Source: Cryptomeria japonica
Taxonomy: Eukaryota > Streptophyta > Pinopsida > Cupressales > Cupressaceae
Direction of reading: 5' to 3'
Assembly (NCBI RefSeq): GCF_030272615.1
Contig: NC_081405.1
Span: 477,489,508 to 477,553,507, forward strand
DNA: 64,000 nucleotides
In this document: positions 23,801 to 34,628 of the stretch, in pieces
Layout of the letters: each line of letters opens with the position of its first letter
Position numbering within the stretch: the stretch's first letter is position 1
The notes under the pieces: model-generated
Seen by the model: the letters and a program-made list of their open reading frames with translations, nothing else
Told to the model about the DNA's origin: nothing
Databases searched by the model: none
Translations under genes and position numbers: made by a program

Positions 23801-24942
23801 TAGCCCTCTTCGAGAATTAATTCGCTGACTATGTTATTTTTATCTAAATATACAAGTGTTATATGTTGTTGGAAAGCTCTCGAAATGAGGAGTTTGTTTC
23901 TGTAGTCAATTTCAACACATGTCAAACATTTTGAGATAATTTTCCATGGGAATGATGCAAAGAATATTTTTAGCTGGGGAAAGAGGACACTTGGCAATTT
24001 GTGATGCAAATCTGGTCTTTTCCCTCTTCTTCATATTCTCAGTTCTTCTCATTTGTAAGGGTTCCCAGGTTTTGTGAAAAAATTCTCCAAGGGAGAAATC
24101 TGAAATTGCAGGTTCCAGTGATGGCATTTTTCATTTTTTTGCAAATGACAGTGTGTTTCTTTTGGGTTTCCAGTGTTGTCTTTGTTTTAGGTTTTGTTTC
24201 AGTTTGCAGGTTTACACATATGCAAGGCATGTGTGAGTTTCCACAAAATTATCTTCAAAATGGCATATGAATTTATACAGTTCCAGATTATCAAGGATAA
24301 TTTGAGGTGTCTCTTTCAGTCTTGTTTGAAAGTGTAATGTTTGTTTTTTTGGTATTCTTCTAGGAAAGATTTAAATCCTAAAACCCAACATTAATGATTT
24401 TGAATGTGTATATTGGATATGTAAGTATGATTTTGTGATAGAGAAAAGGATTGTATTAATGTAATGCATTAATACATGAAAATTTAATGTTGAAAGTAGC
24501 TTGCAGCTGGGATTTCTCTTCTAGTTTTATGAATGACTCTGTGGCCAGGATAAGGCACTGGTCTTTTGTAATGTTGAACGATTGTTAGAACATCAATTTT
24601 AAAATCAAATAAAAATATCTTTCTTTTTCTGTTCTGTGGTAATGTCCCACCTATCTCATGCACCAATTTAGTTGAGATGTCAATGTAGATCTAGCTCATC
24701 TATTGTAACCTCCTTGTTGTTGAGCCTTTTGAGATTCATCTACTTTCTGTTGATGTTGTCTTGTGTGTAATGGGTCTGATTCAATGCTTTAAAGGTACAC
24801 CCACCTAGGTTTTGTAGAGCCTGAAGAGTAGAAGGATTTAAATCCTTGTTATGTTATCCAAGTCCTAAAGTTCTTCATTGTATGAGATTGGCTATTCCAT
24901 AGATAAATTGCAAGTGAGCTTGGTTACTCATTTTTTAGACCA
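20861..24942 (+). repeat. Element D 3' LTR (4.08 kb)
   Basis: Direct repeat of 14347-18427, collinear along its whole length with scattered substitutions and small indels. It ends TTTTTTAGACCA, after which the sequence returns to minus-strand frame C. Confidence 0.85.
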
Positions 24943-25735
24943 ATAGGTTCCCCTGCTTCCATGAGAGTCTCATTTGTTTTACCATGAAGTATATTTCAGT
25001 GGAGTATTTCTCCACAATGTGTTTGGAGATTCTCTCCCTTGGTCTCATGTTCTCTTCAAAAAGTTTTAAAGAAGCCCCAAAGTTTCTGATCCCTATTGTT
25101 GCCAAGACTAGTGATTTCATATTTAATCTGCATGCCTACCGGTATGTCATGATCCTATCATTTCTTTCCCAAACTCGGTAGCTCATTCATGAAATACATG
25201 ATAATAAGATTATACAGAGTTCAATCGACTTGATTTTGTTACCTTGTAGTCGATGATCATGCTAGAAAATTTTATATTTGTATCTTTAATGGTGCTGAAC
25301 CTCATTGAACTTCCATCATGGGTTGCATCGGTGAGCTTTTCAACCTCAGTGTTGGAGATCTTCTTCCCTAGTTCTTGCCCAACTTTGGGTAAGGCAATGG
25401 CCACCCGAATCGCTTCTTTGGTGATCATGTGAGGCCGGTCTAGCTAGATGAATTCATTATGGACCCTTCTCGAAACATATCTAATCATTTCATCCTTGAA
25501 TTTTGGTATGTACAGGATTTCGGTTAACCCTAGGTCTTCAATGATTTGATATTTTGGCTTGATTGTTTCAGAGCTTCCTAGTATCATAGATTGATACATT
25601 CCCTTCATTTCCTCAGTGCCTAAATCCTCCAAGATGTAGTGAATATAAGCCCTAACATCTTCCACATAAACTACGCCATTGGGAACCCTCGAGAATGCGC
25701 CAGTACAGTCTTCCTTCATTGCTATTGAGGAACTT
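24943..25735 (-). pseudogene. Unassigned retroelement frame C, upstream part
   Basis: Minus-strand frame beginning near the start-like word SSIAMKEDC. It reads EDVRAYIHYILEDLGTEEMK, then a stretch ending RRVHNEF, an in-frame stop at 25444-25446, LDRPHMITKEAIRVAI, DGSSMRF and IDYKVTKSSRLNSV, and is followed by stops. A further piece (24943-25120) ends SWKQGNL exactly where element D begins, and the next residues IELRTIW lie beyond D. The motif order resembles hypothetical proteins annotated as putative plant transposon proteins in large plant genomes. That match is from memory and not certain. Predicted globular and soluble; no polymerase or nuclease motif. Confidence 0.6.
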
Positions 25736-26149
25736 CCTTGAAAATAGGTCTAAGCCTATCCTTAACCTCAACAATAGTGAGATTCACAATGAAAGTAGGA
25801 GATGTTTATTTGGATGCAATTTCAAAGAAATATATGTATAACGATCGCCGGATTGAAAGATCTTGATCACTTTCTTAGATAACTGCTAGAAATCTTTTAG
25901 AATGCCTTTTCTCTCTCTTGATCGTCTATGATTCACCTTTCCTTTGCTCTGGTTTGCTCGAGTGTTGGGTGAGTTAAAATGAGTCCATTTTCCCTTTTTA
26001 TCAGTGAGTAAATCCTAATCCTTCACTATCATAAATGCTTAGCAGTGTGCCCTACCAAATGTCAGTTTCACAGTTTTATGTCGGATAAACCTCCATTAAT
26101 GATCAATACAACTCTCCATATCTCTTTCTAGATCTCTTTCGGGGAATAT
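25736..26149. other. No feature identified
   Basis: About 400 bases between frame C and the copia gag remnant E. Only short open frames; no recognisable domain, LTR border or primer site. It may be leader sequence of the element that carried frame C. Confidence 0.5.
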
Positions 26150-26997
26150 GCAAGATTAACAATGAATTTTCCAACCCCTAAGGCATATGCCTCAGTTATC
26201 GGTTGAATTTCCTATTGGTGTAGGAATGCTTTGTTCTACCGGTGGAGTTATTGGTGTAGTTACTAGTGTAGTTGCATCTCCACTTGGTTCTTCAAACTTT
26301 CTAACCCATCTCTTGGTGTGATATTGTTGTATTTCATCTACCTTCTACTTTCCTTTCTCATTTTCTTTTTCATTGCTAACCGGTTTAGTCTTGCTTCTGA
26401 AGAACTTAGCAATATGACCTATTTTGTTGCATGCATAACATGTAACATTGTTCTTTTGAATTATTTTGCCATATCCGGTGTCATTCCTTGATTTTCATTG
26501 GTTAGACAAATATCCAAACTTTCCACATGCATGAAATTTAACATTCATTCTACAATCTTCTGACTTATGACCATATTTATTGCAATTTGCGCATTGATCA
26601 GGAATTGAATTGTAGTTTTGATGTTCTCTATTTCTACATTGTTTAGCCATATTCCCAAATTTATTACATACAAAGCATCTACTACTTAATTTGTAAGCAT
26701 TAGATTGCCTTACCAGTTTCCTATGGTCTGATGAGTTCTACATACCGATTGTTTGATCTTTGTTTACAGTATCGAACCTTTCACCTTGTTCAAATCCAAG
26801 TCCTCTAGAATCTTCACTCTACCTTTGTCTTTTCAATAAATCATCCAACTATGCAACACTAATCCTGAATTCTTCTTTATACTCACTTGCAATAGTCAGA
26901 TCATTTCTTAGAATTATTATTTGTCTTTCAAGCTCTTTCTCATTATTATGGGATTTTACCAAATTAGTTCTCAACATATCATTCTCATGAGCCAATA
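26150..26997 (-). pseudogene. Copia gag, C-terminal part with zinc knuckles (element E)
   Basis: On the minus strand a coiled-coil-like stretch (HENDMLRTNLVKSHNNEKE...ERQIIILRNDL) leads to LDDLLKRQR and SEDSRGLGF, the usual end of long plant copia gags. Several CCHC knuckles follow: FVCNKFGNMAKQC (about 26635-26680), CANCNKYGHKSEDC (26552-26593), and a decayed CYACNKIGHIAKFF (about 26400-26440). A Pro/Thr-rich tail follows. Many in-frame stops make it dead. The N-terminal end of the same kind of gag is at 34186-34260, on the other side of element F; the middle is missing. Gag binds and packages the element RNA. Confidence 0.85.
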
Positions 26998-27973
26998 TGA
27001 AATGAGACAAATCTGATTTTGCCCGAATTATATTATTTTTCCATAGTGTCCATATAGAACATTGAATAATTTTTTAAAACCTTGGCTTGGTACCGTAGAA
27101 AACTAAATAATATTTCATATGAATCTGGTTTGACCCCTTGAAGTGGTGTTTGGGAGGAGATATCGACAATTTGCTTCGGTAGGTCTAAAAACCCTTAATT
27201 TCCCTAAGGTGTTGCAAAGATGAGGCCCTTACTTGAAATCTAGACATTGGCTTTCAACAGCCTTGAGTAGGATGCAATTTAGGAGGGTATATTATGAGAT
27301 TAGAAAGGGGAGAGATTAGGGGAGTTAGATTGGTATTTTTATCATTGAGCCCCAACCTAAACTTTGTAAGGGTTTAGACTAGTATAGTCAAGAATTGATG
27401 GATTGCATGATGCCAGACATTAGAAGGAGTTAGATGGTTGAATTGGTACATTCAGAAATTAGAAAATCCCTCTAAATCATTAGATCTTCTTTGTGGTATC
27501 ATTCCCATACACTTCCTTTGTAACCTAGGCCTAATCTGATCAACTAGGTCTGTGACCCAAGTAGGTGTCTAGGAGTGCTAGAGCAAGTTGAGGATCTAGT
27601 GAAAATTATATTAAAATTTATTTTGTATAAATAATATTTATTATCAAGTCGGCCTAGAATGCTGGTATAATCTTTTGCCAGTGTAAACTGGATGCCGGTG
27701 TGAATGAGCCTTGTTGTATCTGTTGGTGCCAGTAGGTGAAGTCTATGGCCGGTTGATCCTATGGAACCTTGTTTCCATCAATGATAAGAAGGTTGTGGAA
27801 GGTATTGTGAGACCCTAAGGGCATAGTGAAGGTGTTTTCCAACCCTTGTGAGGGTTAAAGTTCAAATTTTGGTTTTGGTGTGAGTTGAGGCCTTCATAGG
27901 ATTGAGATTGTGAGATTGAATGGTGAGAGAGTGTGTGGAGTTTGCCACACTACTGCTGAAAATCTCTACATCA
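26998..27973 (+). repeat. Element F 5' LTR
   Basis: Direct repeat of 33164-34185, starting TGAAATGAGAC and ending CTACATCA. The 3' copy is longer by small insertions, including ~40 bases near 33770-33815. No coding content. Confidence 0.9.
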
Positions 27974-27975
27974 GG

Positions 27976-27987
27976 TGGTATCAGAGC
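27976..27987 (+). other. Primer binding site, initiator tRNA-Met type (element F)
   Basis: TGGTATCAGAGC, two bases after the LTR. Confidence 0.92.
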
Positions 27988-28016
27988 TATAAAGGAACTT
28001 GGGAAGATTTTGAACC

Positions 28017-29110
28017 ATGGGAGATAGGACAGAGGGACAAAGTGAAGAGGAGATACCCTCTAGAGTCACCAATGCAGAATTGGCTAGGATAGTGAGGGAG
28101 AAAATAGCCCAAAAAAAAGGATGGAAGCAGAACTAGAAAAGTTGAGGAAGGATCAAGTTGGGAAGGAAGTTGGCTCAGACTCTAAGGAAGAAGAAGAAGG
28201 AGAAGAAGAAGGAGAGAACCCAACTGTATTTGCAGATCAAAGGCAATTCATTGAAGCCCTTAAGAGAGTAGGTGGAAGAGACACTAAGGTAGAATTGCCT
28301 ATGTTTCAAGAGAAGATGAATTTAGAGGAGTGCATGGAGTGGATTGAGGCCTTAGAAAACTATTTTGAATATGAGGAGGTGGAGGATAACCAAAGAGTAA
28401 AGGTGGCTAAGTCAAAATTGAAGGGTCTTGCCCTTAGTTGGTGGAATGTCCTACAAAGGGAAATAATGGTGGAAGGTAAGAACCCCACCACTTCATAGAA
28501 GAGGATGATGTCGGAAGTTAAGAAGTAGTTTTTCCCTGAGGATTATGAGATAATCCTACATAAGAAACTACAAAATTTGAGGAAAAGGAATTTGGATGTT
28601 AGTGCTTACACCAAGGAGTTCCATAGAATGACACTCAAAGGAAAGATACCAGAGAGTGAGACACAAAAGTTAGCAAGGTACATGAATGGCCTTAAGTTCA
28701 ACATTCAAGATGAACTCATTTTGTTTAATCCCAAATCAGTGCATAAGTGTTATCAAATGGCACTTAGGATTGAGGAGAAGCAAAAGAGGCAAGGAGAACA
28801 CTATAATAGAGAAAGGGGTACAAATTTCAGAGGTAAGGGCAGATTCAATGGTAGAGGATCATACCCTAAACGCCAAGGAGAAACAAGAAGTCAAGAACAT
28901 GAGGGAGAATCAAGGAACAAAGGTATTTTTAGAGGGAGAAGAGAAAATGAAAGAGGAAGATTTGGGGGAAGAGGACCTAGTGTCTACACTGGTAGTTGTT
29001 TCTCTTATAACTAGGTGGGACATCAATCCTTTAGTTGTCCAGGGAAGAAAGGGAATGGTGGTCAAGGGGGTGAAAGAAGAGTACATTTGATTCAAGATGA
29101 AGATAGTTAG
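28017..29110 (+). pseudogene. Gypsy gag (element F)
   Basis: It starts at ATG 28017 (MGDRTEGQSEEEIPSR) and shifts frame at the A8 run near 28111-28118 into a Glu/Lys-rich stretch. The retrotransposon gag core follows (ECMEWIEALENYFEYEEVED, LKGLALSWW, then after stops NLRKRNLDVSAYTKEFHRM and LARYMNGL). An Arg/Gly-rich region and a single broken zinc knuckle follow (CFSYN, stop, VGHQSFSC; second Cys now Tyr). Stops at 28496, 28526 and 29012 fit Trp or Gln codons turned to TAG. It would form the particle shell. Confidence 0.88.
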
Positions 29111-29659
29111 AGAATGACCTCCTACCACACATCAACTTCAATACCTGTAGACCCAGAGTAAGGAGACCTCTTGATGATAAAAAGGACTCTCTTGAAGGAA
29201 CCAATCAACAAAGAACCACCTTAGAGGAGATCTCTTTTTAGAACCATGTGCAAGGTACAAGGTAAAGTTTGTAAGGTCATTGTAGATTCTGGATCCACAG
29301 ATAACATAGTTTCTGTTGAGATGGTCAGCAAGCTCAACTTGCAAAGAGTACCTCATCCCTATCCCTATAAAGTATCCCGGTTGAATAAGGGACAACAAGT
29401 GTTTATTAGTGAAGAAGTGTGGGTAGACTTTTCAATTGGTGAATATAAGGATAGAGTGTTGTGTGATGTGCTAGAAATGGATGCTTGTCATTTATTACTT
29501 GGTAGGCCTTGGAAATACAATGTGTATGATAGGCATGAGGGTAGAAATAATGTCTACACCATCACCAAAAATGCAGAGAACTTTACCATGACCCCTCTCC
29601 CGGATGATAGTAAGGATAAACACATTGTGACTAGTGTCATGCTAGTAGATGAGAAATAA
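29111..29659 (+). pseudogene. Aspartic protease (element F)
   Basis: The best open part is 29246-29659. The active-site word is VIVDSGSTDNIVS, with D-S-G at 29285-29293. It is followed by a conserved C-terminal HLLLGRPW, the flap-proximal signature of plant gypsy proteases. A stop follows at the linker to reverse transcriptase. It would cut the Gag-Pol polyprotein. Confidence 0.9.
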
Positions 29660-29662
29660 GTC

Positions 29663-31224
29663 ATGAGGGATTTGAAGGAGAAGGATACTCCTTGCTTTTC
29701 CATAGTTGTCAAGCCTAGGGATGAACCTAAGAAGAAGCCTAAGAGCCATGAGGCAAGAGGAAAATTCGGGCCTAAGGAGGTTCGGGATCTACTAGATAAG
29801 TATAAGGGAATTGTTGCAGACATTACCATAGATAATCTACCTCCTCAAAGAGAAATAATTCATTGCATAGACCTTATACTAGGTGATACCATACCTAACA
29901 AGGCAGCCTATAAACTGACCCCTGAACAAAATGCAGAAGTTGTCAGATAGATCCGAGAGTTACTTGAGAAAGGGTTCATTAGAAAGAGTATAAGCCCATG
30001 TGCAGTCCCGACAGTGCTAGCTCCTAAGAAAGAAGGAACATGGAGGTTGTGTACAGAGTCTGGGGATATCAATAGGATAATAATAATATATAGGTTCCCA
30101 ATGCTGAGAATAGAGGATTTGATGGATTGTCTAGGAGGGGCCAAGTACTAGTCCAAAATAGACTTGAAAAGTGGTTATCACCAAATTAGGATCCGAAATG
30201 GAGACCAATGGAAGGCAACATTTAAGACCAATGAAGGCTTGTTTGAATGGATGGTAATTCCATTTGGGCTTTCCAATTCCCCTAGTACATTTATGAGGTT
30301 AATGAATGAGGTTCTTAAGCCCTTTATCAATCATTTTGTGGTAGTATACTTGGATGATATACTAATTTTTAGTAAGGATAAAAATGAACATCTGATGCAC
30401 TTGGATTTAGTATTGAAAAGGTTGCATGAGGAGTAGTTGAAGGTCAACTTGGACAATTGTGTTTTCTTGGAGGAGGAATTTCTATTTCTTGGATTTTTTG
30501 TTTCCAAAGGTAATCTGAGAATGGATCCATCTAAGGTGGAGGCAATCCTCAATTGGCCCATACCTAGATCTGCAAGTGAGGTAAAAAGTTTCCATATCTT
30601 AGCAAGCTTTTATAGAAAGTTTATAAGAAATTTCAGTGGGGTTAGTGTTCCTATGATAGATACCATCAAGGGTGGAAGAAAGTGTCAATTTTTTTGGAAT
30701 GATGAAGCTAATGGGTCTTTTGAGTATTTGAAAACAAAGATTGCAGAGCAACCCATCTTAGTCCTTCCTGATTTTCATAAGGTATTCACTATTGAATGTG
30801 ATGCATCTAAGAGAGCTATAGGAGGATTCTTGAGTCAGGAGGGTAGGCTTGTGGCTTTTTTCAGTGAGAAGTTAAATGAAGCAAAAAAAAATATTCAACC
30901 TATGATCTAGAGATGTATGCTGTGGTACAATTTCTTAGGAAATGGAGACACTATCTATTACCTGTGGAATTTATTGTTTATACTGACAATCATGCTTTAA
31001 GATTTTTGAACAGGCATGAGAAACTCAATACCATGCACATGAAATGGATGGAGTACCTTAAAGCTTTCACATTCACTATCAAGCATAAGAAGGGAGTGGC
31101 CAACAAAGTTGCAGATGCCCTTAGCAAGAGGAACTTGGTAATCCAAGAGATTCAATTAGAAAGCATGGAGATCACTGCTATGAAGGACATGTACCAAGAA
31201 GATGCAGATTTCAAAGAGGCTTAA
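29663..31224 (+). pseudogene. Reverse transcriptase and RNase H (element F)
   Basis: The linker (PPQREIIHCIDLILG) leads to the polymerase core: [52 protein letters not shown] and the catalytic [10 protein letters not shown] (YLDD at 30347-30358). Then come the thumb and RNase H (IECDASKRAIGG, VYTDNHALRFL, ADALSKR). In-frame stops interrupt it at about 29948, 30149 and 30434, and a frame change occurs near 30908. All catalytic motifs I can see are kept, so decay was mainly by stops. Confidence 0.92.
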
Positions 31225-32440
31225 GAGGTTTGTCAAGCTATGAATGAAAGGTATCATACTGATTTTTCTGAGTATATGCTTCAAGAAGGTTTACTTTTCA
31301 AGGGTAGTCAGCTTTGTATTCCTATTTGCTAAATTAGGGAGAATATTGTCAAGGAAAAGCATTGTGGGAGTTTATCGAGACATTTTGGACTTGATAAGAC
31401 ACTTAAGTTGGATAGAAGGTTTTATTATTGGCCAAGAATGCAATCAGATGTGAGGAAATTTGTTTCAGAGTGTGTGGTGTGTCAAAGAGCTAAAGGTACA
31501 AGTTTAAAAGTAGGTCTATATACTCCTTTACCCATCCCTACCAAACCTTGGGATTTGGTCAGTATGGATTTTGTCTTAGGCCTTCCTAGGACTAAATCAG
31601 TTTATGACAGTGTTTATGTTGTGGTAGACCAGTTTTCAAAGATGGCACACTTTTTACCATGCAAGGTTACACATGATGCTTCTAATATTGCAGGTTTATT
31701 CTTCAAGGAAATTGTCAGGTTACATGGGTTACCCTTGAGAATTATCTTGGATACGGATCCTAAGTTTTTAGGACACTTTTGGAGAACTTTGTGGCATAAG
31801 TTGGGGACTAACTTGTGTTTCTCTTTTGCTTATCACCCTCAATCTAATGGAAAGACTGAGGTAACAAATAGGTCCCTTGGAAACTTGTTAAGGCGCTTGA
31901 CCAAGGAGCATGGAACTACTTGTGATACCATTCTCCCATAGGTAAAATTTTCCTATAATGACTTTGTGAACATAAGTACAAGGTTAAGTCCTTTCCAAAT
32001 TCTGTATGGTACACATCCCAAGGGTATTCTTGAGCTCAGAGATGTGAAGAATATTAATAGAAGGAGTGCTCAAGCAGATGACTTTGCTGAAGTCATGAAG
32101 GATATACACCAACAAGTCAGAGATAAATTGATTCATACCTTTGAGAAATACAAGAAAGCAACACACCTCAAAAGGAGAGATGTTCAATTTAAGGTGGGAG
32201 ATATGGTGATGATTCATCTCAACAAAGCAATACTCTGTAAGGAGAAATACACCAAGCTACTCATGAAGAAGATAGGTCCTTTCAAGGTCCTCATAAGATG
32301 TGGGAATAATGCATACAAAATAGATCTACCCCCGGATGTTAGACTATCACCTATATTTAATGTTTCTGATATATTTGCATATAAGGTGTTGTTGATGATG
32401 ATTGTGATGCAGGTCAATCTAATTCCTCTATAACAGACAA
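31225..32440 (+). pseudogene. Integrase (element F)
   Basis: An N-terminal HHCC zinc domain (HFGLDK, then CVVCQRAK near 31470) precedes the DDE core: SMDFVLGLPRTKSVYDS (first Asp), ILDTDPKFLGHFW (second Asp) and HPQSNGKTEVTNRSLG (Glu). A GPF motif (KKIGPFKVL) and the NAYKIDLPP end follow, as usual in chromoviruses. Frames change near 31330-31410 and a stop lies at 31939-31941. It would join element DNA to the host chromosome. Confidence 0.9.
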
Positions 32441-32510
32441 GCTAGAAGGACTTCCTACACAACTTAAACCTAGAATTGAGTTATTTTAGATCAATGGGTC
32501 AGCAAGAAAA

Positions 32511-32645
32511 CAAGGAGGAAGACTTATTTTGGAATACTTGGTCAAATGGAGGAATTGACCTTTAGAAGATGCTACATGGATAACCTCTAAAGCCATTCAG
32601 AGGACAAGAACCAAAATTGTAGACATACCCACTCAAGGGACTTGA
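32511..32645 (+). pseudogene. Chromodomain remnant (element F)
   Basis: One frame reads LEYLVKWRN, stop, PLEDATWIT, then a basic tail ending PTQGT and TGA at 32643-32645. The aromatic/acidic pattern YLVKW...EDATW is the core of the chromodomain found at the integrase C-terminus of plant chromoviruses. It is thought to steer integration to marked chromatin. Confidence 0.8.
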
Positions 32646-33163
32646 GTTTCCTTAGCCCGGAGAGTATGGCACAAGGCACCTCTTCTCTTCATGGTGTTGT
32701 CATGACATTAGGGGTGTCTAGTGTTTTTTTTGTGTTTATTTGTCTTTCCATAAAGGGTTATATCTCAAGGATCACCCTAGATGTAATAAAACACGTTTGT
32801 GTGGTCAATAACCTCTCAGGTGCACATATAAGCCTAGAGGTCTATTAGGCCATGTGGGATTGAATCATGAAACTTTGTGTTTATGATCCTAGAATGTTGT
32901 TTTATGTGTTTTAAAGGTTAATGATGTCCTTAGATATGTTTGGTAAGGTTTAGGTGCTTAGGAATTCAAAGTTGCATAAAAGTTGTCATTGTTGTCAAAG
33001 CAACTTTTAAAAAGTTGCTGGTTGGAATGTAAGCTCTTTCCAATGGTCACAACCATTTCAAAGTTGGTTTTGGTCATTGAGAGAAGCCTACTTGTGCTTT
33101 TAAAACTGATGAGAATGGTTGGTTGAAGGTACATAATGATTTGGAGAAGTTTGGTGGAGAGTA
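32646..33163 (+). other. Element F 3' untranslated region
   Basis: About 520 non-coding bases. A modest purine run (GGAGAAGTTTGGTGGAGAG) ends at the LTR and may be the polypurine tract. Confidence 0.6.
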
Positions 33164-34185
33164 TGAAATGAAACAAATCTGATTTTGCTTGAATTCTGTT
33201 ATTTTTTCATATTGTCCGTACAGAACATTGAATGATTTTGTAAATACTTGGCTTGGTATAGTAGAAAAATAAATAATATTTCATATGAATATGGTCTGAC
33301 CCCTTGAAGTCATGTTTGGGATGAGATATCGACAATTTTCTTCTACAGGTCCGAAAACCCTTAATTTCCCTAGGGTGTTGCAAATATGAGGTCCTAACTT
33401 GCAATCTAAACATTGGTTCTTAGCGGATTTTGGTAGGATACAAGTTAGGAGGGTGTATTATGAGATTCAAAAGGGGTGATATTAGGGGAGTTGGATTGGT
33501 ATTTTTACCACCAAGCCCTAGCCTAAACTTTGTAAGGGTTTAGACTAGTACAATCAAGAATTGATGGATTACATGATGCCAGACATTAGAAGGAGTTAGA
33601 TGGTTGAATTGGTACATTCAGACATTAGACAATCCTTATAAAGCATTAGATATTCCTTGTGGTCCCATTCCCATACACTCCTTTGTAACCCAGGCCTAAT
33701 CTGATCAACTAGGTCTGTGACCCAAGTAGGTGTCTAGGAGTGCTGGAGAAAGTTGGGGATCTAGTTCTTTGGAGTCTAAGAGAATTTCCAAGAGGGTATT
33801 TTAAACTACAATTATAATTTATATTAGAAATTTATTTCCATAAACAATATTTATTGTCAAGTCAGCCTAGAATGCCGGTATAATCTTCTATCAGTGTAAA
33901 CTAGATGCCGGTGTGAATGAGCCTTGTTGTATCTAGCGGTGCTGGTAGGTGAAGTCTATGGTTGGTTGATCCTATGGAACCTTGTTTCCATAAATGATAA
34001 GAAGGTTGTGGAAGGTATTGTCAGACCCTAAGGGCATAGTGAAGGTGTTTTCCAACCCTTGTGAGGGATAAAGTTCAATTTTTGGTTTTGGTGTGAGTTG
34101 AGGCCTTCATAGGCTTGAGATTGTGAGAGTGAATGGTGAGAGATTGTGTGGGGTTTTCCACACTACTGCAAACATCTCTGCATCA
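33164..34185 (+). repeat. Element F 3' LTR
   Basis: Direct repeat of 26998-27973, ending CTGCATCA, after which copia gag sequence resumes on the minus strand. Confidence 0.9.
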
Positions 34186-34260
34186 TATCCAGTCCTTCCA
34201 AATAGTATAATTTCTTCCATCAAATCTAGGACTCTCCTTCTTTAACACATAAGTTGCCAT
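34186..34260 (-). pseudogene. Copia gag N-terminus (element E)
   Basis: From the ATG at 34258-34260 the minus strand reads MATYVLKKESPRFDGRN followed by YTIWKDWI, the standard start of plant copia gag. It is cut by element F after ~25 codons. Comparison with the gag end at 26150-26997 shows that more than 200 residues are missing. Confidence 0.88.
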
Positions 34261-34302
34261 ACAGGATCTCCTCAAGCGGTCAAGCTTCTTTTAGTGGATC
34301 TA

Positions 34303-34314
34303 GCTCTGATACCA
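34303..34314 (-). other. Primer binding site, initiator tRNA-Met type (element E)
   Basis: The minus strand reads TGGTATCAGAGC, two bases from the LTR start TGTTAGCAGC at 34317. Confidence 0.92.
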
Positions 34315-34316
34315 AT

Positions 34317-34628
34317 TGTTAGCAGCAAACAAGAAGGAAAACTAAGGGGGGGGAGGTGAATCTATTTTCATCAGATCAACTAATTTAAGCACAATCTTAG
34401 ATCTAAACAACTGTAGCAAGAATAAAGATAAACACAATAACACCAACAAAAATAACACCGGGATTTTGACATGGAAACCCGGTTAAGGGAAAAACCACGG
34501 TTGGAACCTACCCACAATAAGTTAATACTCTGCAGTAGTACACATAAATATTACAATAGGGAATGCACATGCATTTAGGCACACTGCCTAGAGCTTAGTG
34601 CTCAAAATAAGATGACATAGAAGGCTCC
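34317..34628 (-). repeat. Element E 5' LTR, truncated
   Basis: It begins TGTTAGCAGC, carries the G-run box (AAGGGGGGGGAGGTGAATC) and the box GGGAAAAACCACGG (34487-34500), and stops after ~310 bases. There the start of a related but distinct LTR (element G) appears. G probably inserted into this LTR. Confidence 0.75.

Larger units (their letters stand above)
14347..24942 (+). mobile_element. Element D: very-long-LTR, small-interior retroelement, 10.6 kb
   Basis: Two ~4.08 kb direct repeats (14347-18427 and 20861-24942) flank only 2.43 kb. They begin TGGGGACTCAT (one G lost in the left copy) and end in ACCA. A primer site follows the left copy. This is the build of a large retrotransposon derivative (LARD): no reverse transcriptase, integrase or protease motif is visible. 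The interior carries one acidic frame. The element lies inside minus-strand frame C, which reads across once D is removed. The flanks (TCTAT left, ATAGG right) are not a clean target duplication. Divergence between the repeats is roughly 8-9 percent in the parts I compared, so it is old. Confidence 0.85.
26998..34185 (+). mobile_element. Element F: full-length, defective chromodomain Ty3/gypsy element, 7.19 kb
   Basis: LTRs of 976 and 1022 bases (26998-27973, 33164-34185) flank gag, protease, reverse transcriptase, RNase H, integrase and a chromodomain remnant in the order of plant chromoviruses. It carries the tRNA-Met primer site and many stops and frameshifts. It sits within a minus-strand copia gag (E). 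The flanks (CAATA left, TATCC right) are not duplicated, and the middle of the gag is gone, so insertion was accompanied or followed by a deletion. Confidence 0.93.

Noticed and set aside
24935-24950. Treating ATAGG/TCTAT as a target duplication of element D.
   Set aside because: The two flanks are closer to reverse complements than direct repeats, and no 4-6 base direct match touches both LTR ends.
31244-31453. Plus-strand 69-codon hydrophobic frame in element F.
   Set aside because: It is an alternative phase over the start of integrase, whose zinc domain reads in the other frames.
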